A stretch of 64,000 nucleotides of DNA from contig JAWKKA010000005.1 in NCBI GenBank assembly GCA_041393495.1, forward strand, positions 1-64,000. The letters run 5' to 3'. This document shows, piece after piece, positions 18,036 to 25,998 of the stretch (position 1 is the stretch's first letter; each line of letters opens with the position of its first letter). The notes beneath the pieces were generated by a model. That model was not told the DNA's origin. It worked only from the letters and a program-made list of their open reading frames with translations, and searched no databases. This DNA is from RHKX01 sp041393495 (GTDB lineage: Bacteria > Actinomycetota > Thermoleophilia > Solirubrobacterales > 70-9). Both the position numbers and the translations under genes were made by a program.

Positions 18036-18067
18036 ACGAAGCGGAGCCACAGGTTCCGAAATGCTGC
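18036..18067. repeat. Dispersed hairpin element, second copy
   Basis: ACGAAGCGGAGCC-ACA-GGTTCCGAAATG... matches 15312-15344 at 26 of 33 positions in the same orientation, and keeps the inner GGAGCC/GGTTCC stem. Both copies lie downstream of a minus-strand gene (TetR; Rieske). It may be part of a terminator. Confidence 0.55.
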
Positions 18068-18070
18068 ACC

Positions 18071-18145
18071 CGCGCCGGCGGGCCGTCCTCGCACCCGCGC
18101 CGGCGGGCCGTGCGCCCTCTCGCGCCGGCGGGCCGTGCGGACTCA
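18071..18145. repeat. Three tandem 25-bp repeats
   Basis: The 16-mer CGCGCCGGCGGGCCGT begins at 18071, 18096 and 18121, an exact 25-bp period, with variable 9-nt spacers. The third unit runs into the stop codon of the Rieske gene. No coding role seen. Confidence 0.8.
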
Positions 18146-19309
18146 GCTCAGCGCCTCGAGATAGCGCTCCGCCACCAGCGAGTCGAACCGGTGGACGTCG
18201 CCCTCGTCGGCCGAGTAGCGCCCTGCGACGTAGCCCTTCGCCCGCACCCCCTTCTGGGTGAGCTCGCAGACGCGCCAGTCCTGGCGGTTGACCATGTCCC
18301 AGAAGTCGGCGGCGTCGCTGGGATCGAAGTCCGGCCGGGCGATCGTCTCGGGCTCGAAGAACCACTCGCAGGTGACCTCGGTGCGATCGACCGCCCGCGG
18401 CCAGAGGGTGTGCAGCATCACGTAGTCGGGATGGAGCGAGACGAGCGCGTTCGGGAACAGCGAGAAGTAGTAGACGGAGTTGATCTCCTTGGCGTCGAGC
18501 CCCGCGATCGCCGGCCGGTGCCCGGCATGGCCGTCGCCGGTTCCCATCGTCTCGGCGCCCTCGTTGAGCGTCATCGAGCCGCCGCACCAGGTTCCGGCCC
18601 CGTGCTGGGACTCGCCGCTGCGGTAGTCGCTGAGCGCGTTCAGCTCCGGGTGGACGCCCGGGCAGTGCAGGCACTCGTTGTAGTTCTCGGCGACCGCCTT
18701 CCAGTTCGCGGCGACGTCGTAGGACGTGCCGCGGGCACGCTCGAGCCCGGCGACGCGCCAGTGCTCGAGGCGGGAGGCCAGCTCGCCGACGTGCTCGAGG
18801 GGATCGGGCGCTGCGCCGCTCAAGTCGGCCAGCAGGAGCCCGCCGGCCACCGCCGAGCGGACTTCGATCAACCCGTTGCAGGCGCGATCGAAGTCCTCGA
18901 CGCCGTCCATGTGGGGGGCGGCGACGAGGCTGCCGTCGAGATCGTAGGACCAGGCGTGATAGGGGCACTGGACCCGGCGCCGGACCTTGCCTTCGGTCTC
19001 GGTGACGAGTACCGAGCCACGGTGGCGGCAGGCGTTGAGGAAGACCCGCGGCGTCCCGTCGGCGCCGCCGAGCGCGAAGACGCTCGTCGGCCCGATCTCG
19101 CGCATCAACCAGCTTCCCGACTCGGCGACCACCGAGGCGTGGCCGAGACAGACCCAGCCGCCGAAGACGTTCTCGATCTCCCAGTCGAGGATCGCCGGGT
19201 CGGTGAAGGCGACCGGCGGCAGCATCGTCGCGCGCTCGACCGGTTGCAGCGTCGCCGCGATCGCGGCAGGATCGAGGTGCAGCTTGCCGTTGGTCGCGAC
19301 GGTCGTCAT
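18143..19309 (-). CDS. Rieske non-haem iron oxygenase, alpha subunit
   Basis: A 388-residue terminal oxygenase. The Rieske 2Fe-2S centre is CRHRG...CPYHAW (about residues 88-110); the mononuclear iron region is NWKAVAENYNECLHCPGVHP (about 195-214), with the family's Asp/Glu and two His. That signature is seen in oxygenases for quaternary ammonium compounds (glycine betaine, carnitine, stachydrine) as well as aromatics. ATG 19309 has GGAGAGG upstream. No cognate reductase or ferredoxin gene is near. Divergent from the second acyl-CoA dehydrogenase over operator copy 2. Confidence 0.88.
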   Translation of the reverse strand: MTTVATNGKLHLDPAAIAATLQPVERATMLPPVAFTDPAILDWEIENVFGGWVCLGHASVVAESGSWLMREIGPTSVFALGGADGTPRVFLNACRHRGSVLVTETEGKVRRRVQCPYHAWSYDLDGSLVAAPHMDGVEDFDRACNGLIEVRSAVAGGLLLADLSGAAPDPLEHVGELASRLEHWRVAGLERARGTSYDVAANWKAVAENYNECLHCPGVHPELNALSDYRSGESQHGAGTWCGGSMTLNEGAETMGTGDGHAGHRPAIAGLDAKEINSVYYFSLFPNALVSLHPDYVMLHTLWPRAVDRTEVTCEWFFEPETIARPDFDPSDAADFWDMVNRQDWRVCELTQKGVRAKGYVAGRYSADEGDVHRFDSLVAERYLEALS

Positions 19310-19352
19310 CCGGCCTCTCCTCTCGTTCGCTCGGGCCGTTCCCCGGGAGATC

Positions 19353-19370
19353 ATTGACCTTGTAGTCAAT
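19353..19370. promoter_or_regulatory. TetR-type operator (regulon motif copy 2)
   Basis: ATTGACCTTGTAGTCAAT between the divergent Rieske and acyl-CoA dehydrogenase genes. Bases 19354-19372 are identical to 24187-24205 (TTGACCTTGTAGTCAATCG). TAGAGT at 19385-19390 may be the -10 for the rightward gene, which places the operator over its -35. Confidence 0.75.
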
Positions 19371-19439
19371 CGATCAATCTATGTTAGAGTGCGGGTCAAG
19401 TTGGAGAGCGCCACCATCGATCAGAGGAAGGCTCCGGGC

Positions 19440-20618
19440 ATGGACCAGACCGCGTTCGAGCTCGATGACCGCGCCCGGGACATCCAGGCCCGCGCCCGCG
19501 CGTTCACCGAGGACGTGCTGATCCCGCTCGAGGAGGAGGCCGAGCGCCGCCACGGCCGCCTCCCCGACGACGTGATCGAGGACGTCAAGCGAGCGGCGGT
19601 CGACGCCGGCCTCGTCGGCGGCCTCCACCACCCCGAGCACGGCGGCCAGGGCTGGAGCCGGCTCGAGTGGGCACTCGTCGAGGAGCAGTGGGGGCGGAGC
19701 ACGAACGCGATCCATTGGCACGTCCCGAACGCCTACAACGTCTGGCAGCACGCATCCGCGGAGCAGGTCCAACGCTGGCTGGTCCCGGCGCTGCGCGGCG
19801 AGGTCCGCGACGCCTACGCGGTCACCGAGCGCGACGCGGGATCGGACCCGAGCCGGATCGCGACCGTCGCCGAGCCGAGCGGCGGCGGCTACCGGATCAA
19901 CGGCGAGAAGTGGTTCGTGACGACCGGCGACGTCGCCGCCGTCTACGTCGTGATGGCCAACGTCGTCGAGGATGGCGCGAAGCTTCCGACCCTGTTCGTC
20001 GTCGACCGCGACGCCCCCGGGGTCGAGATCATCGACGATCCCCCCTTCACGCACAACTACCCCGACGGCCATCCGACGATCGTCTTCCGCGACGTCGAGG
20101 TCACAGCCGACGACGCGATCGGCGGCATCGGTGGCGGCGACGACCTGCAGCGGGCCTGGTTCATGGAGGAGCGGCTCGGGATCGCCGCACGCTGCATCGG
20201 TGCGATGTGGCGGCTCCTCGACGAGACGGTCGCCTGGGCGGCGACCCGCGAGCAGGGCGGCAGCCGGATCCTCGATTACCAGGGCGTCTCCTTCCCGCTC
20301 GCCGACTCGGCGGCCGATGCCGCCGCCGGCCGCCTGCTGACGCTCACCGTCGCCGAGCTCGCCGACCGCGGCACCGACCTCAAGGTCGTCCACGGCAAGG
20401 CCTCGATGGCGAAGCTGTTCACGAGCGAGGCGGCGTGGCGCTGTGCCGACCGCTGCGTGCAGGCCTTCGGCGGGCGCGGCTACCTGCGCTCGAACGTCGC
20501 CGAGCGCTTCCTCCGCGAGCTCCGCGTCGACCGGATCTGGGAGGGGACGAGCGAGATCCAGCGCCTCGTGACCGTGCGCGGCCTCGAGCGCCGCGGCGTC
20601 GAGCGGATGCTGCACTAG
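19440..20618 (+). CDS. Acyl-CoA dehydrogenase (second in locus)
   Basis: A 392-residue flavoprotein. YAVTERDAGSDPSRIATVAE (about residues 122-141) and GEKWFVTTGDVAAVYVVMAN bind FAD and substrate; ERLGIAARCIGAMWRLLDET is the central helix and WEGTSEIQRLVTVRGLERRG bears the catalytic Glu. ATG 19440 has GAGGAAGG upstream. An acyl-CoA synthetase follows after 43 nt on the same strand, giving an activate-then-oxidise pair. It is only loosely similar to the enzyme at 7627-8841, so it probably serves a different acyl chain, perhaps an amino- or guanidino-acyl-CoA; that is inference. Confidence 0.9.
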   Translation: MDQTAFELDDRARDIQARARAFTEDVLIPLEEEAERRHGRLPDDVIEDVKRAAVDAGLVGGLHHPEHGGQGWSRLEWALVEEQWGRSTNAIHWHVPNAYNVWQHASAEQVQRWLVPALRGEVRDAYAVTERDAGSDPSRIATVAEPSGGGYRINGEKWFVTTGDVAAVYVVMANVVEDGAKLPTLFVVDRDAPGVEIIDDPPFTHNYPDGHPTIVFRDVEVTADDAIGGIGGGDDLQRAWFMEERLGIAARCIGAMWRLLDETVAWAATREQGGSRILDYQGVSFPLADSAADAAAGRLLTLTVAELADRGTDLKVVHGKASMAKLFTSEAAWRCADRCVQAFGGRGYLRSNVAERFLRELRVDRIWEGTSEIQRLVTVRGLERRGVERMLH

Positions 20619-20661
20619 ATGACGGCCACGGCGGGATCGATCGCGTAAGGAGGGGCCCCCG

Positions 20662-22740
20662 ATGACGGCCGACGGTCTGGCCCGGCTGCTGGCGCCCCGC
20701 TCGATCGCCGTCGTCGGCGCGACCGAGCGGGAGGGCGCCTACGGCGACACGCTGCTTCGCAACCTCGAGCGGCTCGGATACGACGGCGAGGTCTGGGGCG
20801 TCAATCCCGGCCGCGAGCGGATCCGCGAGGTGCCCTGCGTGCCGACGCTCCGCGACCTCCCCCGGCCGGTCGATGCCGTCGCCGTCGCGGTCCCGGCGCG
20901 GGCCGTGCCCGACGCGATCGAGGACGCAGTCGCGACCGGCTGCGGCGGCGCCGTCGTCGTCTCGGCCGGCTTCGGCGAGGTCGAGAGCGGCCGCGAGCTC
21001 GAGCAACGGCTGGTGGCCACCGCCCGCTCGGCCTCGTTCCCGGTCTGTGGACCGAACGGCAACGGCATCGTCAACTTCCCGGCCCGCGCCGGCCTCTGGG
21101 GCGACTCGGTCCAGTCGTTGCCGGTCGGCGGCGTGGCGATGATCTCGCAGAGCGGCAACGTCGCCGTCAACGCGCTCGGCTCACGGCGCGGGATCGGCTT
21201 TCACACCGTGATCTCGACCGGCAACCAGTCGGTCTGCGACGCGAGCGACTGGCTCGGGGCGTTGAGCGCGAGCGACGGCGTCCGCTCGATCGCGATGTTC
21301 CTCGAGTCCGACGGCGACGGCGAGCGGTTCGCCGAGGCGCTCGCCCGCTGCGCCGAGCGCGGCATCGGCGTCGCGATCCTCAAGGTCGGCTCCTCCGAGG
21401 CCGGCGCGGGGGCGGCCGCCGCCCACACCGGCTCGCTCGCCGGAGACCAGCGCATCTTCCGGGCGCTGGCCACCGATGCCGGTGCCCACTGGGCGCGCGA
21501 CCCGCACGAGCTGCTCGAGCTCGCCCGGGTCCTCGCCGAGCCCCGGGCACGGCCCGACCGCAGTGGCGGCCTCGCGTTTCTGACCTGCTCCGGTGGCGAC
21601 TCGGGGATCGCCGCCGACGAGGCCGACCGGATCGGGCTCGAGCTGCCCGCGCTCGCGCCCGCGACCCGCGAGCGCCTCGCCGACCTGCTGCCGGAGGCGG
21701 CGACGATCGGCAATCCGCTCGACTACACCTCGCAGATCTGGGCCGAGCGGGAGCGGCTCGCGGCGATCGTCGCCGCGGTCGGGGACGACCCGGCAATCGA
21801 CCAGATGGTGGTCTTCCATGACACCCCGGCCGACCTCGGCGCCGAGGCCGAGCCTGGCTGGCGCGCCACTCGAAGCGGGCTCGCCGACGGCGCCGAGCGG
21901 TCCCCGGCGGCGCCGCTGTTCGCCTCGACGCTGCCGGACCTGATCGGCGAGGAGATCATCAGCGAGCTCGCCGGCCGCGGGGTCGCCGCCGTCGGCGGGC
22001 TCCTGACCGCGATTCACGTCGCCGCCGAGCTGCGGCGGCCGCCCGCCGACCCGGAGCGGCTGCGGGCCGTGGCCGCGGCCGCCGCCCGCGCGGCGGGTCG
22101 CGTCGGCGACGGCGCCTGGCTCTCCGAGGCCGGGGCGAAGGAAATGCTCGCGGACGCGGGGATCCCCGTCGGGGAGCTGCGCACGGCCGCCGACCCCGAT
22201 GGGGCTGCCGCGGCTGCGGCAGCGATCGGGTTCCCGGTGGCGCTGAAGCTCTCGGCCGCCGGCCTGCACCACAAGAGCGAGGCCGGCGCGATCGCGCTCC
22301 GGCTCGGTGATGTCGAAGCGGTCAGCGTTGCCGCGGAGCGCCTGCTGACGCTGCCCGAGGCGGAGGGCGCCGAGCTGCTCGTCGAGGCGATGGCGGAGCC
22401 GGGCCCCGAGCTCCTGATCGCGGCGACGAGCGATGCGGTCGTCCCGGCGCTCGTCGTCGGCCTCGGCGGGATCTGGACCGAGGCGTTCGCCGACGTCGCG
22501 ATCGTGCCGCTCCCCGCATCGCCGGAGCGCGTCGAGGCAGCGTTGCGCGGCCTCCGCGGCGCGGCGCTTCTGACCGGCGGCCGCGGATCGACGCCGGTCG
22601 ATCTCACCGCCGTCGCGAGAGCTGCCTCACGAGCCGGCGAGTTGCTCCTCGACGAGCGACTCGAGCTGCTCGAGCTCAACCCGCTGATCGCCGGCCCGGA
22701 CGGCTGCGTCGCCGTCGACGCGGTCGCCCGTCGCCGCTGA
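20662..22740 (+). CDS. ADP-forming acyl-CoA synthetase, fused alpha/beta
   Basis: A 692-residue NDP-forming acid:CoA ligase (acyl acid + CoA + ATP to acyl-CoA + ADP + Pi). The order is CoA-binding Rossmann domain (IAVVGATEREGAYG at the N-terminus), succinyl-CoA-ligase-like domains (SQSGNVAVNALG; AAHTGSLAGD with the phosphorylated His at about residue 254), then an ATP-grasp domain from about residue 480 (GFPVALKLSAAGLHHKSEAG). AAGGAGGGG precedes the ATG. It follows the acyl-CoA dehydrogenase and so probably activates that enzyme's substrate. Confidence 0.9.
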   Translation: MTADGLARLLAPRSIAVVGATEREGAYGDTLLRNLERLGYDGEVWGVNPGRERIREVPCVPTLRDLPRPVDAVAVAVPARAVPDAIEDAVATGCGGAVVVSAGFGEVESGRELEQRLVATARSASFPVCGPNGNGIVNFPARAGLWGDSVQSLPVGGVAMISQSGNVAVNALGSRRGIGFHTVISTGNQSVCDASDWLGALSASDGVRSIAMFLESDGDGERFAEALARCAERGIGVAILKVGSSEAGAGAAAAHTGSLAGDQRIFRALATDAGAHWARDPHELLELARVLAEPRARPDRSGGLAFLTCSGGDSGIAADEADRIGLELPALAPATRERLADLLPEAATIGNPLDYTSQIWAERERLAAIVAAVGDDPAIDQMVVFHDTPADLGAEAEPGWRATRSGLADGAERSPAAPLFASTLPDLIGEEIISELAGRGVAAVGGLLTAIHVAAELRRPPADPERLRAVAAAAARAAGRVGDGAWLSEAGAKEMLADAGIPVGELRTAADPDGAAAAAAAIGFPVALKLSAAGLHHKSEAGAIALRLGDVEAVSVAAERLLTLPEAEGAELLVEAMAEPGPELLIAATSDAVVPALVVGLGGIWTEAFADVAIVPLPASPERVEAALRGLRGAALLTGGRGSTPVDLTAVARAASRAGELLLDERLELLELNPLIAGPDGCVAVDAVARRR

Positions 22741-22750
22741 GCCGGCGCCC

Positions 22751-22774
22751 GCTCGGGGGGGAAGGCCCCCGGGC
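22751..22774. terminator. Hairpin between convergent genes
   Basis: GCTCGGGGG - GGAAGG - CCCCCGGGC, a 9-bp stem with one wobble, filling the short gap between the synthetase and the aminotransferase stop codons. Confidence 0.55.
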
Positions 22775-24148
22775 TCAGGCCGGGACGCCGGCCTCGAGTT
22801 GCTCGGCCGCGTGGGTCAACCCGACGCGGAGGATCTCGGTGATCTCCTCGAACAGGCCGATGTCGGCGACGAGCGGAGGCGCGATCTGCACGAACGGCTC
22901 GGCCCGGTCGTCGAGGCGGCAGATCATGCCGTTCTCGAACAGCTTGTCGGAGAGGACGTCCTTGAGCAACCAGCCCGCCTCCGCCTCCGTCAGCTCCTCG
23001 CGCGTCGCCTGGTCCTTGACGCACTCGATCGCGAAGAAGTGGCCGAGGCCGCGAACGTCGCCGACGATCGGGATGTCCTTGAGCCCCTCGAGCATCTCGA
23101 GCGCGCGCGGCTCGTTGGCCCGCACGTTGGCGATCACCTCCTCGCGCTCCATGATCTCGATCGCCTTCAGCGCGATCGCCGAGCCGACCGGATGGCCGCC
23201 GAACGTGATCCCGTGCAGGTAGTCGGCCTTGCCGGTCAGAAACGGCTCGGCGACCCGCTCGTGCATGAGCAGCGCGCCCATCGAGAAGTGGGCGCCGGTG
23301 AGGCCCTTGGCGCAGGTGATCATGTCCGGCTCGGAGCCGAGCCGCTGGGCGCCGAACCACTCGCCGATCCGGCCGAAGGCGCAGATCACCTCGTCGGAGA
23401 CGAGCAGGATCCCGTGGCGGTCGCAGATCTCGCGCAGGCCCTCCCAGTAGCCGGCCGGCGGGACCAGCGATCCGCCCGCGTTCTGGACCGGCTCGGCGAT
23501 CATCATCGCGATCGTCTCCGGCCGCTCGAACTCGATCACGTCCTCGATCTCGTCGAGCAGGGCGCGGGCGAAACCGGCCTCATCGGCGCCGGCGGGATGC
23601 CGGTAGGCGTTCGTCGAGGACACGTGCCGGGTCGGGATCGCCGGCGGCTCGAAGGCGGTCCGGCAGACCGGGATGCCGGTGAACGAGAGCGCGCCGAGCG
23701 AGGTGCCGTGGTAGGCGTCGCGGCGGGCGATCACCTTCTTGCGCTCGGGCTCGCCGTTCGCCTCGTGCCACTGGCGGGCGAGCTTGTAGGCGGACTCGAC
23801 CGACTCGGAGCCACCCGAGGTGAAGAACGTGCGCTCGAAGCCGGGCGGCGCGAGCTCGGCGAGCTTCGTCGCCAGGTCGATCGAGGGCGGGTGGGCGGTG
23901 GTCCAGTTCGTCGTGAACGGGAGCGTCGCCATCTGCGCCGCGGCCGCGGCACCGATCTCCTCGCCGTGAGAGTGGCCGAGGTTGGTGCAGTAGAGGCCGG
24001 CGAGGCCGTCGATGTAGCGGTTGCCGAGGTCGTCGTAGATGTGACAACCGTCGCCACGGACGAGGACGGGGATGTCCTCGGCGGGCAGGGTCATGTCGGA
24101 GAAATGCAGCATCAGGTGCTGCTTGGCGCGTGTCTGTAGATCCGTCAT
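22775..24148 (-). CDS. Class-III PLP aminotransferase (omega-amine:pyruvate type)
   Basis: A 457-residue fold-type-I transaminase. GNRYIDGLAGLYCTNLGHSH (about residues 41-60) opens the family; TSGGSESVESAYKLARQWHE binds the PLP phosphate, LVSDEVICAFGRIGEWF holds the ring-binding Asp, and DMITCAKGLTGAHFSMGAL contains the PLP Lys (about 287). This is the group that includes putrescine/cadaverine/beta-alanine:pyruvate aminotransferases (SpuC-like). TAGACT lies 8 nt before the ATG, so it is probably leaderless. Divergent from the second PYROXD2-like gene across operator copy 3. With PotABCD nearby, an amine donor taken up from outside is plausible. Confidence 0.9.
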   Translation of the reverse strand: MTDLQTRAKQHLMLHFSDMTLPAEDIPVLVRGDGCHIYDDLGNRYIDGLAGLYCTNLGHSHGEEIGAAAAAQMATLPFTTNWTTAHPPSIDLATKLAELAPPGFERTFFTSGGSESVESAYKLARQWHEANGEPERKKVIARRDAYHGTSLGALSFTGIPVCRTAFEPPAIPTRHVSSTNAYRHPAGADEAGFARALLDEIEDVIEFERPETIAMMIAEPVQNAGGSLVPPAGYWEGLREICDRHGILLVSDEVICAFGRIGEWFGAQRLGSEPDMITCAKGLTGAHFSMGALLMHERVAEPFLTGKADYLHGITFGGHPVGSAIALKAIEIMEREEVIANVRANEPRALEMLEGLKDIPIVGDVRGLGHFFAIECVKDQATREELTEAEAGWLLKDVLSDKLFENGMICRLDDRAEPFVQIAPPLVADIGLFEEITEILRVGLTHAAEQLEAGVPA

Positions 24149-24185
24149 CAGCCGCGAGTCTAGTCAGCGGTGGGGCGTGGGCGCT

Positions 24186-24203
24186 GTTGACCTTGTAGTC
24201 AAT
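24186..24203. promoter_or_regulatory. TetR-type operator (regulon motif copy 3)
   Basis: GTTGACCTTGTAGTCAAT, with 24187-24205 identical to 19354-19372. For the rightward gene, TTGTAG (24193-24198) and TAGCTT (24216-24221) are 17 nt apart, and the ATG is 6 nt further on. The operator thus covers the -35 of a leaderless promoter, a position that fits repression. Confidence 0.78.
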
Positions 24204-24227
24204 CGTACGACGTGTTAGCTTGCGGCG

Positions 24228-25931
24228 ATGGAGATCACAGGGAGCACCACCGGGTCCGCGTCCACCTCGAGCAACGGAAGCGGGCCCGCCGCCGGGACCG
24301 GCGGCGCGTCCTGGGACGCGATCGTCGTCGGCGGCGGCCACAACGGGTTGACGACCGGCGCCTACCTCGCCCGGGCCGGGCTGCGGACGCTGATCCTCGA
24401 GCGGCGACCGATCCTCGGCGGCGCCTGCGTGACCGAGGAGGTCTGGCCCGGCGCCCGCGTCTCACGCTGCTCCTACGTCGTCTCGATGCTGCAGCCGAAG
24501 GTCGTCGCCGACCTCGAGCTGAAGCGCTTCGGCTACAAGGCCTACCCGCTCGACCCCGCCTATGCGGCGATGACCCCGGACGGGCCGATCATCTTCCACG
24601 ACGACCTCGCCAAGACGCAGGAGTCGATCGCGAGGTTCAACAAGAAGGATGCCGAGGCCTACGGGAGGTTCGAGGAGCTGCTGTTCATGGCTGCCGACTT
24701 CGTCCGGCCGATGATGATCCGCCAGCCCCCGGCCCCGGGATCGAAGGCGCCGGTCGACATCGCCGGGATCCTCAAGGAGGCGGGCCGGATCGCGGGGATG
24801 TCGCAGCGCAACGTCCAGCAGCTCATCCGGATCTTCACGATGTCGGTCGGCGATTGGCTCGACTCGATGTTCGACAACGACTACCTGAAGGGCTCGCTCG
24901 CCTCGACCGGCGTCGTCGGCGTCTGGGCCGGCCCCTACTCGCCCGGCACCGCCTACAACCTCCTCCATCACGCGCTCGGCGAGCTCGACGGCCAGGTCGG
25001 CTCCTGGGGCCAGGTGATCGGCGGGATGGGCGCGATCAGCGAGGCGATCGCCGCCAGCGCCCGCGCCGCCGGGGCGGAGATCCGGACCGGCGCCGAGGTC
25101 GTCAGCATCGACTCGGCGGGCGGCCGCGTCACCGGCGTCACGCTCGCCGACGGCACCGTCCACCGGGCACCGATCGTCGCCTCCGGCGCTCACCCGAAGA
25201 CGACGATCCTCGATCTCGCCGGCGCCGACAACTTCCCCGACGAGGTCCGCGAGGACATGGCCGCCTACCGGACCCGGGGTGCCTCGGTGAAGGTCAACAT
25301 GGTGCTCTCGGAGCCACCGGTCTACGAGGGGCTCAGCGAGGAGGACTCGCGCCACCTGCTGACCGCCGGCGTCAACTGGTGCCCGTCGCTCGACTACCTC
25401 GAGCGCGCCTGGCAGGACGCGGTCCGCGGCGTCCCCTCCGAGCATCCCTACGTCGAGATGGAGGTGCCTTCGTCGGTCGATCCGTCGCTGACCGACGACG
25501 ACCGCTGGATCGCGACGATGTTCACCCAGTACGGCCCGACCGAGCATGAGCAGTGGCCGGACGGATCGCGCGAGCGCTACGCCGACGCCTGCGTCGCCAG
25601 CATCGCCGAGTACGCGCCGAACCTGCCCGGCGCGATCGTCGAGCGCGAGGTGCTGGCGCCGCCCGATCTCGAGGACATCTTCGGCCTCGTCGACGGCTCG
25701 ATCTTCCAGGGCGAGCAGGACATCGCGCAGATGGCGTTCATGCGCCCGTCCCCGGGGCTCGCCAAGTACGCGACCCCGCTCGAGGGCCTCTACCTGTGCG
25801 GGGCCGGGACCCACCCCGGCGGCGGCGTGATGGCCGCCTCCGGCCACAACGCCGCCCAGCGGATCCTCAAGGACCGCCGGCGCCGGGCCGGCCTGCGCGG
25901 CCGCCTCGGTCGGCGCCGCGCCACGGCCTGA
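24228..25931 (+). CDS. PYROXD2-like FAD-dependent oxidoreductase (copy 2)
   Basis: A 567-residue flavoprotein paralogous to the one at 16402-18006. IVVGGGHNGLTTGAYLARAG (about residues 33-52) binds FAD, QVIGGMGAISEAIAASARAA is the second family block, and GLYLCGAGTHPGGGVMAASG ends the catalytic part; a basic tail (DRRRRAGLRGRLGRRRA) follows. The first ~28 residues are Ser/Gly/Thr-rich and not conserved. Expressed from a leaderless promoter under the shared operator. Probably oxidises an intermediate of the same pathway; substrate unknown. Confidence 0.87.
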   Translation: MEITGSTTGSASTSSNGSGPAAGTGGASWDAIVVGGGHNGLTTGAYLARAGLRTLILERRPILGGACVTEEVWPGARVSRCSYVVSMLQPKVVADLELKRFGYKAYPLDPAYAAMTPDGPIIFHDDLAKTQESIARFNKKDAEAYGRFEELLFMAADFVRPMMIRQPPAPGSKAPVDIAGILKEAGRIAGMSQRNVQQLIRIFTMSVGDWLDSMFDNDYLKGSLASTGVVGVWAGPYSPGTAYNLLHHALGELDGQVGSWGQVIGGMGAISEAIAASARAAGAEIRTGAEVVSIDSAGGRVTGVTLADGTVHRAPIVASGAHPKTTILDLAGADNFPDEVREDMAAYRTRGASVKVNMVLSEPPVYEGLSEEDSRHLLTAGVNWCPSLDYLERAWQDAVRGVPSEHPYVEMEVPSSVDPSLTDDDRWIATMFTQYGPTEHEQWPDGSRERYADACVASIAEYAPNLPGAIVEREVLAPPDLEDIFGLVDGSIFQGEQDIAQMAFMRPSPGLAKYATPLEGLYLCGAGTHPGGGVMAASGHNAAQRILKDRRRRAGLRGRLGRRRATA

Positions 25932-25998
25932 GCCGTCGGCGCCGGGCGGTGTCCTGGCCGCGGTCGGCGCCGGGCGGGGGCGGCGCTACCCTGAACGG

